A DNA stretch of 64,000 nucleotides from an uncultured Faecalibacterium sp. (GTDB lineage Bacteria > Bacillota > Clostridia > Oscillospirales > Ruminococcaceae), in the NCBI GenBank assembly GCA_934561555.1, contig CAKTGQ010000006.1, positions 61,075 to 125,074 of the forward strand. The letters are read 5' to 3'. Numbering within the stretch: position 1 is the stretch's first letter; each line of letters begins with the position of its first letter. A program made the translations under genes and the position numbers. Below are positions 16,608 through 25,464 of the stretch, in pieces. The notes under the pieces are model-generated. The model had not been told where the DNA came from. It did not search any database and worked only from the letters and a program-made list of their open reading frames with translations.

Positions 16608-17219
16608 ATGGCTATGGATGATTCTATGAGCTTCGGCGGCGGTGGCATCTGGATCTTCGGTCTGCTTGTCCTTCTGGCTCTTCTGTTCGGCGGTAATGGA
16701 AACGGCCTGTTCGGTGGCAATCGCGGCCCCATGTTCCCGCCCAACGTTGCAACCTCTGGTGATGTTCAGCGTGCGACCGATTTCGCAGCACTGGAACGTC
16801 AGAACAACGAAAGCGTTGCTGCTACCCGGCAGGGCGTTTATGATGTTGCTGCAGCCGTAAAGGATGGAAACTACAACATTCTGGGCGAACTGCGCGACCT
16901 CGAAAGCGCTTCCAACGCTGGTTTTGCACAGCAGCAGGTTTGCTGCTGCGAGACCAACCGCAATATTGATTCTGTCCGCTACGACATGAGCAATTTTGCG
17001 GCTGCGATCAAAGAGAACCAGACCGCAGGCATTCAGAAGGTGCTGGATCAGCTGGCAACCAACCGATACAGCGATCTGGAGCGGGCATACAACCAGCAGG
17101 CTATACAGCTGGCCGTTTGCGGCATCCCCAAATCCTCCCCCTATGGCTATCAGCTCTCCCCCGCATGGGGTCCTGCTCCCGGCTATGGACCCGGCCCATT
17201 CTGGGGCAATGCAGCCTGA
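16608..17219 (+). CDS. accessory cassette protein 3, Gly-rich membrane-anchored protein
   Basis: A protein of 203 aa. The Gly-rich start is followed by one hydrophobic segment (about residues 14-28, 'IWIFGLLVLLALLFGG'), a Gly/Asn-rich stretch, then a long helical domain with the triple-Cys motif 'CCCETNRNIDSVRY' and a Pro/Gly/Tyr-rich end. I recognise this layout from many Firmicute prophages, always without known function. A Cys cluster might bind metal or crosslink. The gene ends at a strong terminator. Confidence 0.6.
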   Translation: MAMDDSMSFGGGGIWIFGLLVLLALLFGGNGNGLFGGNRGPMFPPNVATSGDVQRATDFAALERQNNESVAATRQGVYDVAAAVKDGNYNILGELRDLESASNAGFAQQQVCCCETNRNIDSVRYDMSNFAAAIKENQTAGIQKVLDQLATNRYSDLERAYNQQAIQLAVCGIPKSSPYGYQLSPAWGPAPGYGPGPFWGNAA

Positions 17220-17248
17220 TATGCCCTAAGATTCCGCTATAACAGCGC

Positions 17249-17283
17249 AGCCCCCACGGCAAACGCTGTGGGGGCTTTTTTTT
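17249..17283 (+). terminator. terminator after cassette gene 3
   Basis: A 9-bp GC-rich stem (17249-17257 with 17268-17276), a 10-nt loop and a run of eight T residues form a canonical intrinsic terminator. The last two cassette genes may therefore be expressed by read-through or from their own promoter. Confidence 0.85.
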
Positions 17284-17306
17284 ACAAAAGAAAGGAGTAA
17301 AACACC

Positions 17307-17756
17307 ATGATGAACTGCATGAAAAACCCGCACTATAAGAGCGCCGTCGAGACGTACAACACAGCAACCCAGACCCTCACAACTACCCCTGCCCCGCTTG
17401 GGCTGACCGGCACGGTTCTCACAAACACCGGCGTCTCTCTTTCCCCAGAGCAAGCGGCAATAAAAATCAATAACAGCGGTCTGTATCAGGCATCTGCAAA
17501 CATCCAGGCGCTTGCAAGTGCCGCAGGAAACATCACAATTGCCCTGTACCTTGATGGTGTCCTACTGCCCGAAACGCAGCGTACTGTGACCGCAGCCGCA
17601 AACGATACAGTCTCTGTGACCACAAACATGCTCCGGAGCGTACCGTGCAGCTGCAACACCCACACATTACAGCTCTATGGGTGGGTCGTGGGTGCCGCTG
17701 CCGCAGAAGTGACCTTCGCGCAGCTTGCAGTAGTCAAAGAAGCAGGGAGGGCATAA
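17307..17756 (+). CDS. accessory cassette protein 4, BclA/TNF-like jelly-roll candidate
   Basis: A Thr/Ala/Val-rich protein of 149 aa with starts at 17307 or 17310 behind AAAGGAG. The pattern of alternating strands ('GLYQASANIQALASAAGNITIALYLDG', split in the protein by short turns) resembles the C-terminal trimeric domain of BclA-like exosporium and phage head-fibre proteins. It may decorate the virion. The assignment is structural guesswork from strand pattern. Confidence 0.5.
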   Translation: MMNCMKNPHYKSAVETYNTATQTLTTTPAPLGLTGTVLTNTGVSLSPEQAAIKINNSGLYQASANIQALASAAGNITIALYLDGVLLPETQRTVTAAANDTVSVTTNMLRSVPCSCNTHTLQLYGWVVGAAAAEVTFAQLAVVKEAGRA

Positions 17757-17760
17757 AGCC

Positions 17761-18102
17761 ATGATGGACGAAAAAAAACTGTCCGGATTCAAAAAAACGC
17801 TGATACAGGCCGCAAAACAGATGGCAGAAGAGTACAGCGACGCAATGAACTACGCGGATTTTGCGGTCGAGTACAGATCTGTGTGCCCTTCTGCAGCAGC
17901 GGAATGGTACAAGCTTTCCGGTGATGAAATCGAGCACGCCGAAATCAACTCCCGCATCGGACAGAAGGTGCTTTCCATTGTCGAAACAGAAGATGCTGCA
18001 GCAGCGGCAGACCTTCGCAGCATGTGGGCGATGGCTGAAGAGCTTGTTTCCGGTCTGCACGAATCTGTCATAAAACAGCGAGCGGCCTATGTAAAGCAAT
18101 AA
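17761..18102 (+). CDS. accessory cassette protein 5, ferritin-like four-helix candidate
   Basis: An all-helical protein of 113 aa starting 4 nt after the previous gene. 'EYSDAMNYADFAVEY' and 'YKLSGDEIEHAEI' place Glu and His residues as in ferritin-like or haemerythrin-like bundles (E-x-x-H pattern 'EIEHAEI'), so metal binding is possible. It is the last gene before the prophage end and is followed by a strong terminator. Function unknown. Confidence 0.55.
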   Translation: MMDEKKLSGFKKTLIQAAKQMAEEYSDAMNYADFAVEYRSVCPSAAAEWYKLSGDEIEHAEINSRIGQKVLSIVETEDAAAAADLRSMWAMAEELVSGLHESVIKQRAAYVKQ

Positions 18103-18171
18103 CAAAAAGAAAATGTGCTTTTTTACATATCAACCAGATGCAGGGGAAGATCAAGTAAGAGTACATAGCAG

Positions 18172-18210
18172 CAGCACCGGGGAGCCTGACGGTTCCTCGG
18201 TGCTGTTTTT
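18172..18210 (+). terminator. terminator at the right end of the prophage
   Basis: A 15-bp stem (18172-18186 with 18191-18205, two G-U pairs), TGAC loop and TTTTT tail. It ends rightward transcription before the ssrA gene, which reads in the opposite direction. Confidence 0.85.
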
Positions 18211-18229
18211 GCGTTTATGAAGCTGTTTT

Positions 18230-18311
18230 TCAGCGGTGTGTTACCAAAAATGTTACCATGATAAAGAAAAGAACGTCAATTCTCAATGAAATGACGTTCT
18301 TTTTGCGTGGT
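18230..18311. other. probable prophage attachment region at ssrA 3' end
   Basis: Phage genes stop here and the 3' end of the tmRNA gene (CCA end at 18308) begins, a common target of tyrosine integrases. Two direct copies of TGTTACC (18238 and 18251 regions), separated by a short A-rich spacer, could be integrase arm sites. The other att copy and the integrase lie outside the window, so the core repeat cannot be defined here. Confidence 0.5.
18270..18304. terminator. bidirectional terminator next to ssrA
   Basis: AGAACGTCA (18270-18278) pairs with TGACGTTCT (18292-18300), followed by TTTTT on the plus strand and by a T-rich tract on the minus strand. It would end the tmRNA transcript after 3' processing. 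Confidence 0.7.
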
Positions 18312-18658
18312 GGAGGCGATGGGAGTCGAACCCATGTCCGAAAAGAGCTCAGTGTAGGTGTCTCCGGGTGCAGGCGATCTACAACATTCCCGCCGCGCCA
18401 CGCCGATCGTCAGGCTAGCGCTTTGGTAGCTTCATGAGTTCCTGCCGGTCCGCAAAGCTTAGGTCCGTTCAGGTGCTGTGTCTAAAGGACGCCCCGGCCC
18501 CACACGACACAAGAGTGGGCGGAACGCGCAGCACTCAGGCTGCGAGCAACTGATAATTATTGTTGTCAGTTAATTTTTTTGGAGGAGTTATAGAGCAGTT
18601 CCCCCACTGCTACCCGCTGCCCAGACCTCGCTCCCCCCGTCGAAACCTTTACGCCCCC
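18308..18658 (-). ncRNA. ssrA: transfer-messenger RNA (tmRNA)
   Basis: About 351 nt on the minus strand. The 5' end GGGGGCG pairs with 3' CGCCTCC before ACCA to form the tRNA-like acceptor stem. The T-arm reads TGGGTTCGACTCCCA. The tag frame, read leftward from about 18575, ends in ...NNYQLLAA followed by a stop at about 18538. tmRNA rescues ribosomes stalled on broken mRNA, adding a degradation tag, together with SmpB encoded just upstream. The 3' end is the probable phage attachment site. Confidence 0.93.
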
Positions 18659-18731
18659 TTATAAAGCACATCTTGCGATGTGCGGAAAGCTTGGTTTTCT
18701 GCGGTGAGCCGCAGTCTGCAATTTGGAATGC

Positions 18732-19214
18732 TCAATAATACTTGCCGTTGGACTTCACAGCCCGGTCAATGGAGCGCTTTGCATCGCGCTGGGCGGCATC
18801 GGCACGCTTGTCGTACAGCTTTTTGCCCTTGCACAAGCCCACTTCCATTTTTACGCGGCCATGCTTGAAGTAAAGCGAGAGCGGTACCAGCGTATAGCCC
18901 TGCAGCTTGCACTGCTGGTGCAGACGCCGGATCTCACTTTTGTGCGCCAGAAGCCGCCGGACGCGCATGGGATCCTGATTGAACAGGTTGCCGTGGTCGT
19001 AGGGGCTGATGTGCATCCCCTTTACCAGCAGCTCGCCGTTTTCAATATCCACCCAGCTGTCCTTCAAGTTGACCCCGCCGGCCCGCAGGCTTTTCACCTC
19101 GGTGCCCTTGAGTTCCACACCGGTCTCCAGCGCTTCCAGAACAAAATACTCGTGGCGCGCTTCGCGGTTGGTGGCGATGGTCTTGGTCGCCGGGCGCTCC
19201 TTTGTGGGTGCCAT
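18732..19214 (-). CDS. smpB: tmRNA-binding protein SmpB
   Basis: A protein of 160 aa, the normal length, with the family signatures 'NREARHEYFVLE', 'GVELKGTEVKSLRAG', 'VNLKDSWV' and a basic C-terminal tail ending 'DRAVKSNGKYY' that enters the empty mRNA channel. It binds tmRNA and brings it to stalled ribosomes. It lies directly upstream of ssrA on the same strand, a common Firmicute arrangement, and has its own promoter at about 19252-19279. Confidence 0.97.
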   Translation of the reverse strand: MAPTKERPATKTIATNREARHEYFVLEALETGVELKGTEVKSLRAGGVNLKDSWVDIENGELLVKGMHISPYDHGNLFNQDPMRVRRLLAHKSEIRRLHQQCKLQGYTLVPLSLYFKHGRVKMEVGLCKGKKLYDKRADAAQRDAKRSIDRAVKSNGKYY

Positions 19215-19251
19215 GCTGCGCGCCTCCTTTCTCCGTTCCGTTTGTTGTTTC

Positions 19252-19279
19252 AGTATACCATTTTTTCAGGGTAATGCAA
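19252..19279 (-). promoter_or_regulatory. promoter of smpB
   Basis: On the minus strand TTGCAT, a 16-nt spacer and TATACT lie about 40 nt before the smpB start. Confidence 0.65.
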
Positions 19280-19316
19280 GGGCTGTTTCTGACAGAATTG
19301 TAAATTTTTTACGAGT

Positions 19317-19916
19317 TTACAGCTCTCCGCGGCCGGAAAGCGCCCGGTACAGGGTGGTCTCGTCCGCATATTCCAGGCTGGCGCCCACCGGCAGACCGGA
19401 AGCAAGCCGGGTGACCCGGATGCCCAGCGGCTTGATGAGCTTTGCCAGATACATGGCGGTGGCTTCGCCCTCCACGGTGGGGTTCATGGCCATGATGACC
19501 TCCTTCACCGTGTCGTCCTTCAGCCGCGCCAACAGCTCCTTGACGGTCAGCTGCTCTGCGCCCACACCGGCAAGCGGATCCAGCAGGCCGTGCAGCACAT
19601 GGTACAGGCCGTTATACTCCCGGGTGCGCTCAAAAGCCTGCACGTCCCGGGGCTTTTCCACCACGCAGATCACCGAGGTGTCCCGCTTGGCGCTAGCACA
19701 CACCGGGCACAGGTCAGCGTCCGTGTAGTTCTGGCAGATGCGGCACCGGTGCAGCCGGGTGTGTGCGCCGCGGATGGCATCGGCCAGCGCCGCAGCGTCC
19801 TTATCCGACATACTCAGCACCTGATAGGCCATGCGGGTAGCACCTTTGCGGCCCACGCCCTGAAACTTGCCGAACTCCTCGATCAGCTTTTCCAGCGGTG
19901 CGGCAGTGTAGTCCAT
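19317..19916 (-). CDS. recR: recombination protein RecR
   Basis: A protein of 199 aa, full length. N-terminal helix-hairpin-helix ('FGKFQGVGRKGATRMAYQVL'), a Cys4 zinc finger (Cys58, 61, 70, 73), then a Toprim domain beginning 'VICVVEKPRDVQAFE' and the C-terminal Walker-like end. With RecO it loads RecA during gap repair. It follows ybaB and dnaX in the conserved dnaX-ybaB-recR operon. Confidence 0.97.
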   Translation of the reverse strand: MDYTAAPLEKLIEEFGKFQGVGRKGATRMAYQVLSMSDKDAAALADAIRGAHTRLHRCRICQNYTDADLCPVCASAKRDTSVICVVEKPRDVQAFERTREYNGLYHVLHGLLDPLAGVGAEQLTVKELLARLKDDTVKEVIMAMNPTVEGEATAMYLAKLIKPLGIRVTRLASGLPVGASLEYADETTLYRALSGRGEL

Positions 19917-19935
19917 GGTATCTCCCCTTCCCGGC

Positions 19936-20274
19936 TCAGAGACCCGGAATGTTCAGGCCGCCGGTCAGCTTGCCCATCTCGGCTTCGGCGGTCTCGTCCA
20001 CCTGCTTCACGGTGGCGTTGATGGCAGCAGCTACCATGTCCTCCAGCATCTCGATATCGTCCGGGTCCACGGCCTCGGGCTTGATGGTGATGGACAGCAC
20101 CTCGTGCTTGCCGTTCATCTTCACGGTCACCATCTCACCGGCGGCACTGCCGGTGTACTCGGCGACTTCCAGCTCGGCCTGCTTGCTCTTCATGTCCTCC
20201 TGCATCTTCTGAGCCTGACGCATCAGGGCGTTCATATCGGGGCGGCCGTAGCCTGCGGGCATTCTTGCTTTCAT
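19936..20274 (-). CDS. YbaB/EbfC nucleoid-associated protein
   Basis: A protein of 112 aa from ATG 20274, chosen because AAAGGAG lies upstream. An upstream in-frame ATG lacks one. The family pattern is clear: 'MNALMRQAQKMQEDM' helix, 'VKMNGKHEVLSITI' strands and 'EMLEDMVAAAINATVKQ'. The dimer binds DNA. It lies between dnaX and recR as in most bacteria. Confidence 0.95.
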   Translation of the reverse strand: MKARMPAGYGRPDMNALMRQAQKMQEDMKSKQAELEVAEYTGSAAGEMVTVKMNGKHEVLSITIKPEAVDPDDIEMLEDMVAAAINATVKQVDETAEAEMGKLTGGLNIPGL

Positions 20275-20304
20275 AATGGTATTCTCCTTTATTATAGACA
20301 ATTT

Positions 20305-22164
<1,860 letters not shown>

Positions 22165-22244
22165 GGTGATCTCTCCCCTTTCCCGGCCTTTGCGGCAAAA
22201 ATAAAAGGACAGCGCTCGACGGGGTTTTGTCCCCGCCTTGCGTA

Positions 22245-22367
22245 ACTCGGCATACGGATGCAGGCTTACTGAAACGCACGAACGCACTGCTTAAGGCTGC
22301 TTGGTTCCCCACCTGACCTGGTTCACAGCGAGCCCATCGTACAGGACCCGCATCCGTATGCCGAACC
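22245..22367 (-). ncRNA. ffs: signal recognition particle RNA
   Basis: The minus strand carries the conserved domain IV: 'GAACCAGGTCAGGTG', a GGAA tetraloop and 'CCAAGCAGCC', which binds Ffh. The arms 22248-22260 and 22351-22363 close the rod. Weaker pairing continues outward (22207-22215 with 22377-22385), so the precursor may reach about 180 nt. The RNA targets ribosomes with nascent membrane proteins. It has a strong promoter at 22411-22439 and lies just before dnaX. Confidence 0.92.
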
Positions 22368-22410
22368 ACGCAGCAGGCGCTGTCCGACACATCCTTGTGG
22401 ATGCTAAGAT

Positions 22411-22439
22411 ATTGTACCATAAACCCCGCTGGATTGCAA
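22411..22439 (-). promoter_or_regulatory. promoter of SRP RNA
   Basis: Minus-strand TTGCAA (22434-22439), a spacer of exactly 17 nt and TACAAT (22411-22416). Confidence 0.8.
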
Positions 22440-22451
22440 GAGGGGGCAAAC

Positions 22452-22478
22452 AAAAAGGAGAAGCCCGAAGGCTTCTCC
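22452..22478 (-). terminator. terminator of pta
   Basis: On the minus strand a 9-bp stem GGAGAAGCC/GGCTTCTCC with a TTCG loop is followed by TTTTTGTTT. It ends pta transcription just before the SRP promoter. Confidence 0.9.
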
Positions 22479-22497
22479 TCGTTTGTGCTAAAACTGT

Positions 22498-23523
22498 TTA
22501 GGACTGGCAAGCGGTGATCAGGCTCATCTTGTACACCTCGTCTGCGTTGCAGCCGCGGGACAGATCGTTGATGGGAGCGTTCAGACCCTGCAGGATGGGG
22601 CCGTAGGCAGCATAGCCGCCCAGACGCTGTGCGATCTTATAGCCGATGTTGCCGGCCTCGATGCAGGGGAAGATGAAGGTGTTGGCCTGACCAGCAACCT
22701 TGCTGCCCTTGCACTTGACCTGTGCCACTTCGGGAGCAACGGCTGCGTCAAACTGCAGCTCGCCGTCCACAGCCAGCTCGGGGTCCATCTCCTGTGCCTT
22801 GATGGTGGCGTCATGGCTCAGTGCCACGGTGCCGCCCTTGCCGGAGCCCTTGGTGGAGAAGCTCAGCACAGCCACCTTCGGGTCGATGCCGAACAGCTTT
22901 GCGGTGCGGGCAGTCTCCACAGCCACCTCTGCCAGCTTGGAAGCGGCAGAGACCTTGACCTCGCCGGTAGCCTTATCGACGGTATCGGTGTAATCAATGT
23001 TGACAGCGCAGTCGCCCATGGCAATGCGCTTCAGGCCCTCTTCGCCGCAGTCGCGGTCCAGAATAAAGCAGGAGCTCACCAGATGTGCGCCCTTCTTGGT
23101 CTTGACCAGCTGCAGTGCGGGACGGATGGTGTCGGCGGTGGAGTAGGTAGCGCCGCCCAGCAGGCAGTCTGCCTTGCCCATCTTCACCAGCATGGTGCCG
23201 AAGTAGTTGGACTTCTTCAGCAGAGCTGCGCACTCCTCTGCGGACTGCTTGCCCTTGCGCAGCTCCACCATGGTGCTGACCATCTCATCGAAACCGGCGT
23301 AGTTCTCCGGGTCGATGATCTCGGCAGCGGAAATATCAAAGTTACCGGCGGCGGCAGCAGCCTTGCACTCTGCCTCGTTGCCCACCATAACGACCTTCAG
23401 CACGCCCTCGGCCAGCAGCTTGCTTGCGGCCTCCAGAATGCGGGGGTCATTGCCCTCGGTGAACACGATCGTCTTGGGATTTGCCTTCAGCTGTGCTACC
23501 AGCGGTGCAAACATATCAGCCAT
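22498..23523 (-). CDS. pta: phosphate acetyltransferase
   Basis: A protein of 341 aa; start at 23523 behind GGAGGTAATC. Typical Pta sequence: 'IVFTEGNDPRILEAA', 'LLGGATYSTADTIRPALQ', 'VLSFSTKGSG' and the end 'LQGLNAPINDLSRGC' with the substrate-binding Ser/Arg. It interconverts acetyl-CoA and acetyl phosphate. No acetate kinase gene is adjacent. In this organism type it would serve acetate uptake or butyrate-linked metabolism. Own promoter and terminator, so monocistronic. Confidence 0.95.
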   Translation of the reverse strand: MADMFAPLVAQLKANPKTIVFTEGNDPRILEAASKLLAEGVLKVVMVGNEAECKAAAAAGNFDISAAEIIDPENYAGFDEMVSTMVELRKGKQSAEECAALLKKSNYFGTMLVKMGKADCLLGGATYSTADTIRPALQLVKTKKGAHLVSSCFILDRDCGEEGLKRIAMGDCAVNIDYTDTVDKATGEVKVSAASKLAEVAVETARTAKLFGIDPKVAVLSFSTKGSGKGGTVALSHDATIKAQEMDPELAVDGELQFDAAVAPEVAQVKCKGSKVAGQANTFIFPCIEAGNIGYKIAQRLGGYAAYGPILQGLNAPINDLSRGCNADEVYKMSLITACQS

Positions 23524-23597
23524 TGTGATTACCTCCGAAATTGCTTTCCAAAATTTGCCTCCCGTGTCTGTTGGACACAAGGATGCCTTTCTTCTTT

Positions 23598-23625
23598 ATT
23601 CTAGCACAGACGGCAAAAAGTTCAA
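23598..23625 (-). promoter_or_regulatory. promoter of pta
   Basis: Minus-strand TTGAAC, 16-nt spacer, TAGAAT, about 75 nt before the start codon. Confidence 0.7.
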
Positions 23626-23719
23626 GACAAAATTGTGTTTTTGTGCTATATTTTAGGGGAGAAAGCCTTGTTTTATTTGTGAATAAAATATCATACTGTT
23701 TTTAAAGGAGATGTTCTCC

Positions 23720-24292
23720 ATGGATATGGATACTTTAAAGGCTGAATGCCTTGCCTGCACCCGGTGTGAGCTGTGTGCCACCCGGACGAACGTGGTGTTC
23801 GGGCAGGGCGTGCCGGACGCCGAGGTGCTGTTTGTGGGCGAGGGCCCCGGCCAGAGCGAGGACGAGCAGGGTCTGCCCTTTGTGGGGCGCAGCGGCCAGC
23901 TGCTGGACAAATACCTGTTTGCCATCGACCTTGACCGCGCAAAGAACTGCTATATCGCCAACATCGTCAAGTGCCGCCCGCCTCAGAACCGTGACCCCCT
24001 GCCCGCCGAGAGCGAAGCCTGTATGCCGTGGCTGCGGGAGCAGTTCCGGCTGATCCAGCCTAAGATCGTGGTCTGCCTTGGGCGCGTTGCCGCTCAGCGT
24101 ATGATCCGGCAGGATTTTTCCGTCACCCGGGAGCATGGGCAGATCATAAACAAGGGCGGTATCCTGTTCATGGGCACCTTCCACCCCGCCGCCCTGCTGC
24201 GCCAGCCCCAGAACAAGCCCGAAGCCTTTGCGGATTTTACCGTGCTGCGGGACACCATTGCCGCCGTGTGCGAGCATACCTATAATAGGTAA
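23720..24292 (+). CDS. family 4 uracil-DNA glycosylase
   Basis: A protein of 190 aa. ATG 23720 is preferred because 23711 would touch the ribosome binding site. Fe-S ligands fit the family spacing: Cys13, Cys16, Cys85, Cys101. Motif 1 'GEGPGQSEDEQGLPFVG' and motif 3 'THP-like' segment 'GTFHPAALLRQP' are present. It removes uracil from DNA in base-excision repair. Monocistronic, followed by a weak hairpin. Confidence 0.95.
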   Translation: MDMDTLKAECLACTRCELCATRTNVVFGQGVPDAEVLFVGEGPGQSEDEQGLPFVGRSGQLLDKYLFAIDLDRAKNCYIANIVKCRPPQNRDPLPAESEACMPWLREQFRLIQPKIVVCLGRVAAQRMIRQDFSVTREHGQIINKGGILFMGTFHPAALLRQPQNKPEAFADFTVLRDTIAAVCEHTYNR

Positions 24293-24311
24293 GGACAGGA
24301 ACCAACCGCGC

Positions 24312-24350
24312 CGCTTTTGCATACTGTAAAGCAAAAGCGAGGTGTTTTTG
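24312..24350 (+). terminator. hairpin between UDG and P-loop gene
   Basis: CGCTTTTGC (24312-24320) pairs with GCAAAAGCG (24331-24339), followed by AGGTGTTTTTG. The same stretch contains the ribosome binding site (GAGGTG) of the next gene, so it may act as an attenuator or mask that site. Confidence 0.45.
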
Positions 24351-24351
24351 T

Positions 24352-25437
24352 ATGGAGAGTTCCGTGCATCCTTCTGTGGATTTCTTTTTGGGCGCTACAA
24401 CGCCCGCCGGGTTCAAGGGCTACTTTGCGCCGCTGCGCCGGGAGCCCGGGATGCAGCTGGTGCTGCTCAAAAGCGGCCCGGGCTGCGGCAAGTCTACCCT
24501 GATGAAGCGGCTGGCGCGCGCCGCACAGGATAAAGGCGAACCCATCCAGCGCATCCACTGCGCCAGTGACCCCGACAGTCTGGACGGGGTGGTGTTCCTG
24601 CGGCAGAAACGCGCCATCATCGACGCCACCGCGCCCCATGTGGTGGAACCGGAAGCCCCCGGCGCAGACGAGCGGGTGCTGAGCTTGTACCACACCATCG
24701 ACGCCGATGCCCTGCACCCTCACAAAGACGAGGTGACCGCCCTGTTTGCCCGCAACCAGCTGCTGCGCAGCCGGGCGGCGCGGTATGTAGCCTCGGCGGG
24801 CAGCCTGCTGCTGGACAGCCGCCGCGCCGAAGCGTGCAGCGCCAACTTTGAAAAAGTGCGCCGCTACGTCAAGCGGCTGTGCACCCGCCTGTTGCCCCGC
24901 ACCGAGGAGATGGGCTCCGAAGAGCTGCGGCTGCTCTCGGCCATCACGCCCAAGGGTGAGGTGTTCTATCAGGGCACGGTACAGGCGCTGGCAGACCGGT
25001 GCATCCTTTTCCGGGACGACTACGGGGCCGTGTCCCGCCTGCTGCTGGAACTCATCCGCGCCGAAGCGCTGGCGCGGGGCTACCACATCATCACCTGTCC
25101 CTGCGCCATGCACCCGGAGGACAAGATTGACCACATTATCATCCCCTCCCTGCGGCTGGCGTTCCTGACCGATAATCGCTGGCATCCGGTGCGGCTGTCC
25201 GCCGCGCAGACCGTGCGGTGCAGCCGTTTTGTGGACAGGGAGAACCTTTCCGCCTGCCGGGCACGGCTGCGCTTCAACGAACGCGCCGCCGCTGAGCTGC
25301 TGGAACAGGCCTGTGCCCTGATGGCGCAGGCAAAGAGCTGCCACGATGAATTGGAGACCTACTACCGCACTGCCGTGGACTTTGCACAGGTGGATACCGC
25401 AGCCGCCCAGTGCATGGAACTGTTCGGGGTAGGATAA
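24352..25437 (+). CDS. P-loop ATPase of unknown role (PRK06851-like)
   Basis: A protein of 361 aa with an early Walker A motif 'SGPGCGKST' near residues 42-50 and a second nucleotide-like region near 220-270 ('GYHIITCPCAMHPEDKIDHIII'). It matches what I remember of a conserved uncharacterised Firmicute ATPase family of the same length. It is followed after 27 nt by a nuclease-helicase gene on the same strand, so a shared role in nucleic-acid metabolism is possible but not shown. Confidence 0.65.
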   Translation: MESSVHPSVDFFLGATTPAGFKGYFAPLRREPGMQLVLLKSGPGCGKSTLMKRLARAAQDKGEPIQRIHCASDPDSLDGVVFLRQKRAIIDATAPHVVEPEAPGADERVLSLYHTIDADALHPHKDEVTALFARNQLLRSRAARYVASAGSLLLDSRRAEACSANFEKVRRYVKRLCTRLLPRTEEMGSEELRLLSAITPKGEVFYQGTVQALADRCILFRDDYGAVSRLLLELIRAEALARGYHIITCPCAMHPEDKIDHIIIPSLRLAFLTDNRWHPVRLSAAQTVRCSRFVDRENLSACRARLRFNERAAAELLEQACALMAQAKSCHDELETYYRTAVDFAQVDTAAAQCMELFGVG

Positions 25438-25464
25438 CGCAAACTACAACGGAGGTGAAACGCC

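Noticed and set aside
1..18305. Prophage integrase or att repeat inside the window
   Set aside because: No integrase motif was found. The left end of the prophage is outside the window.
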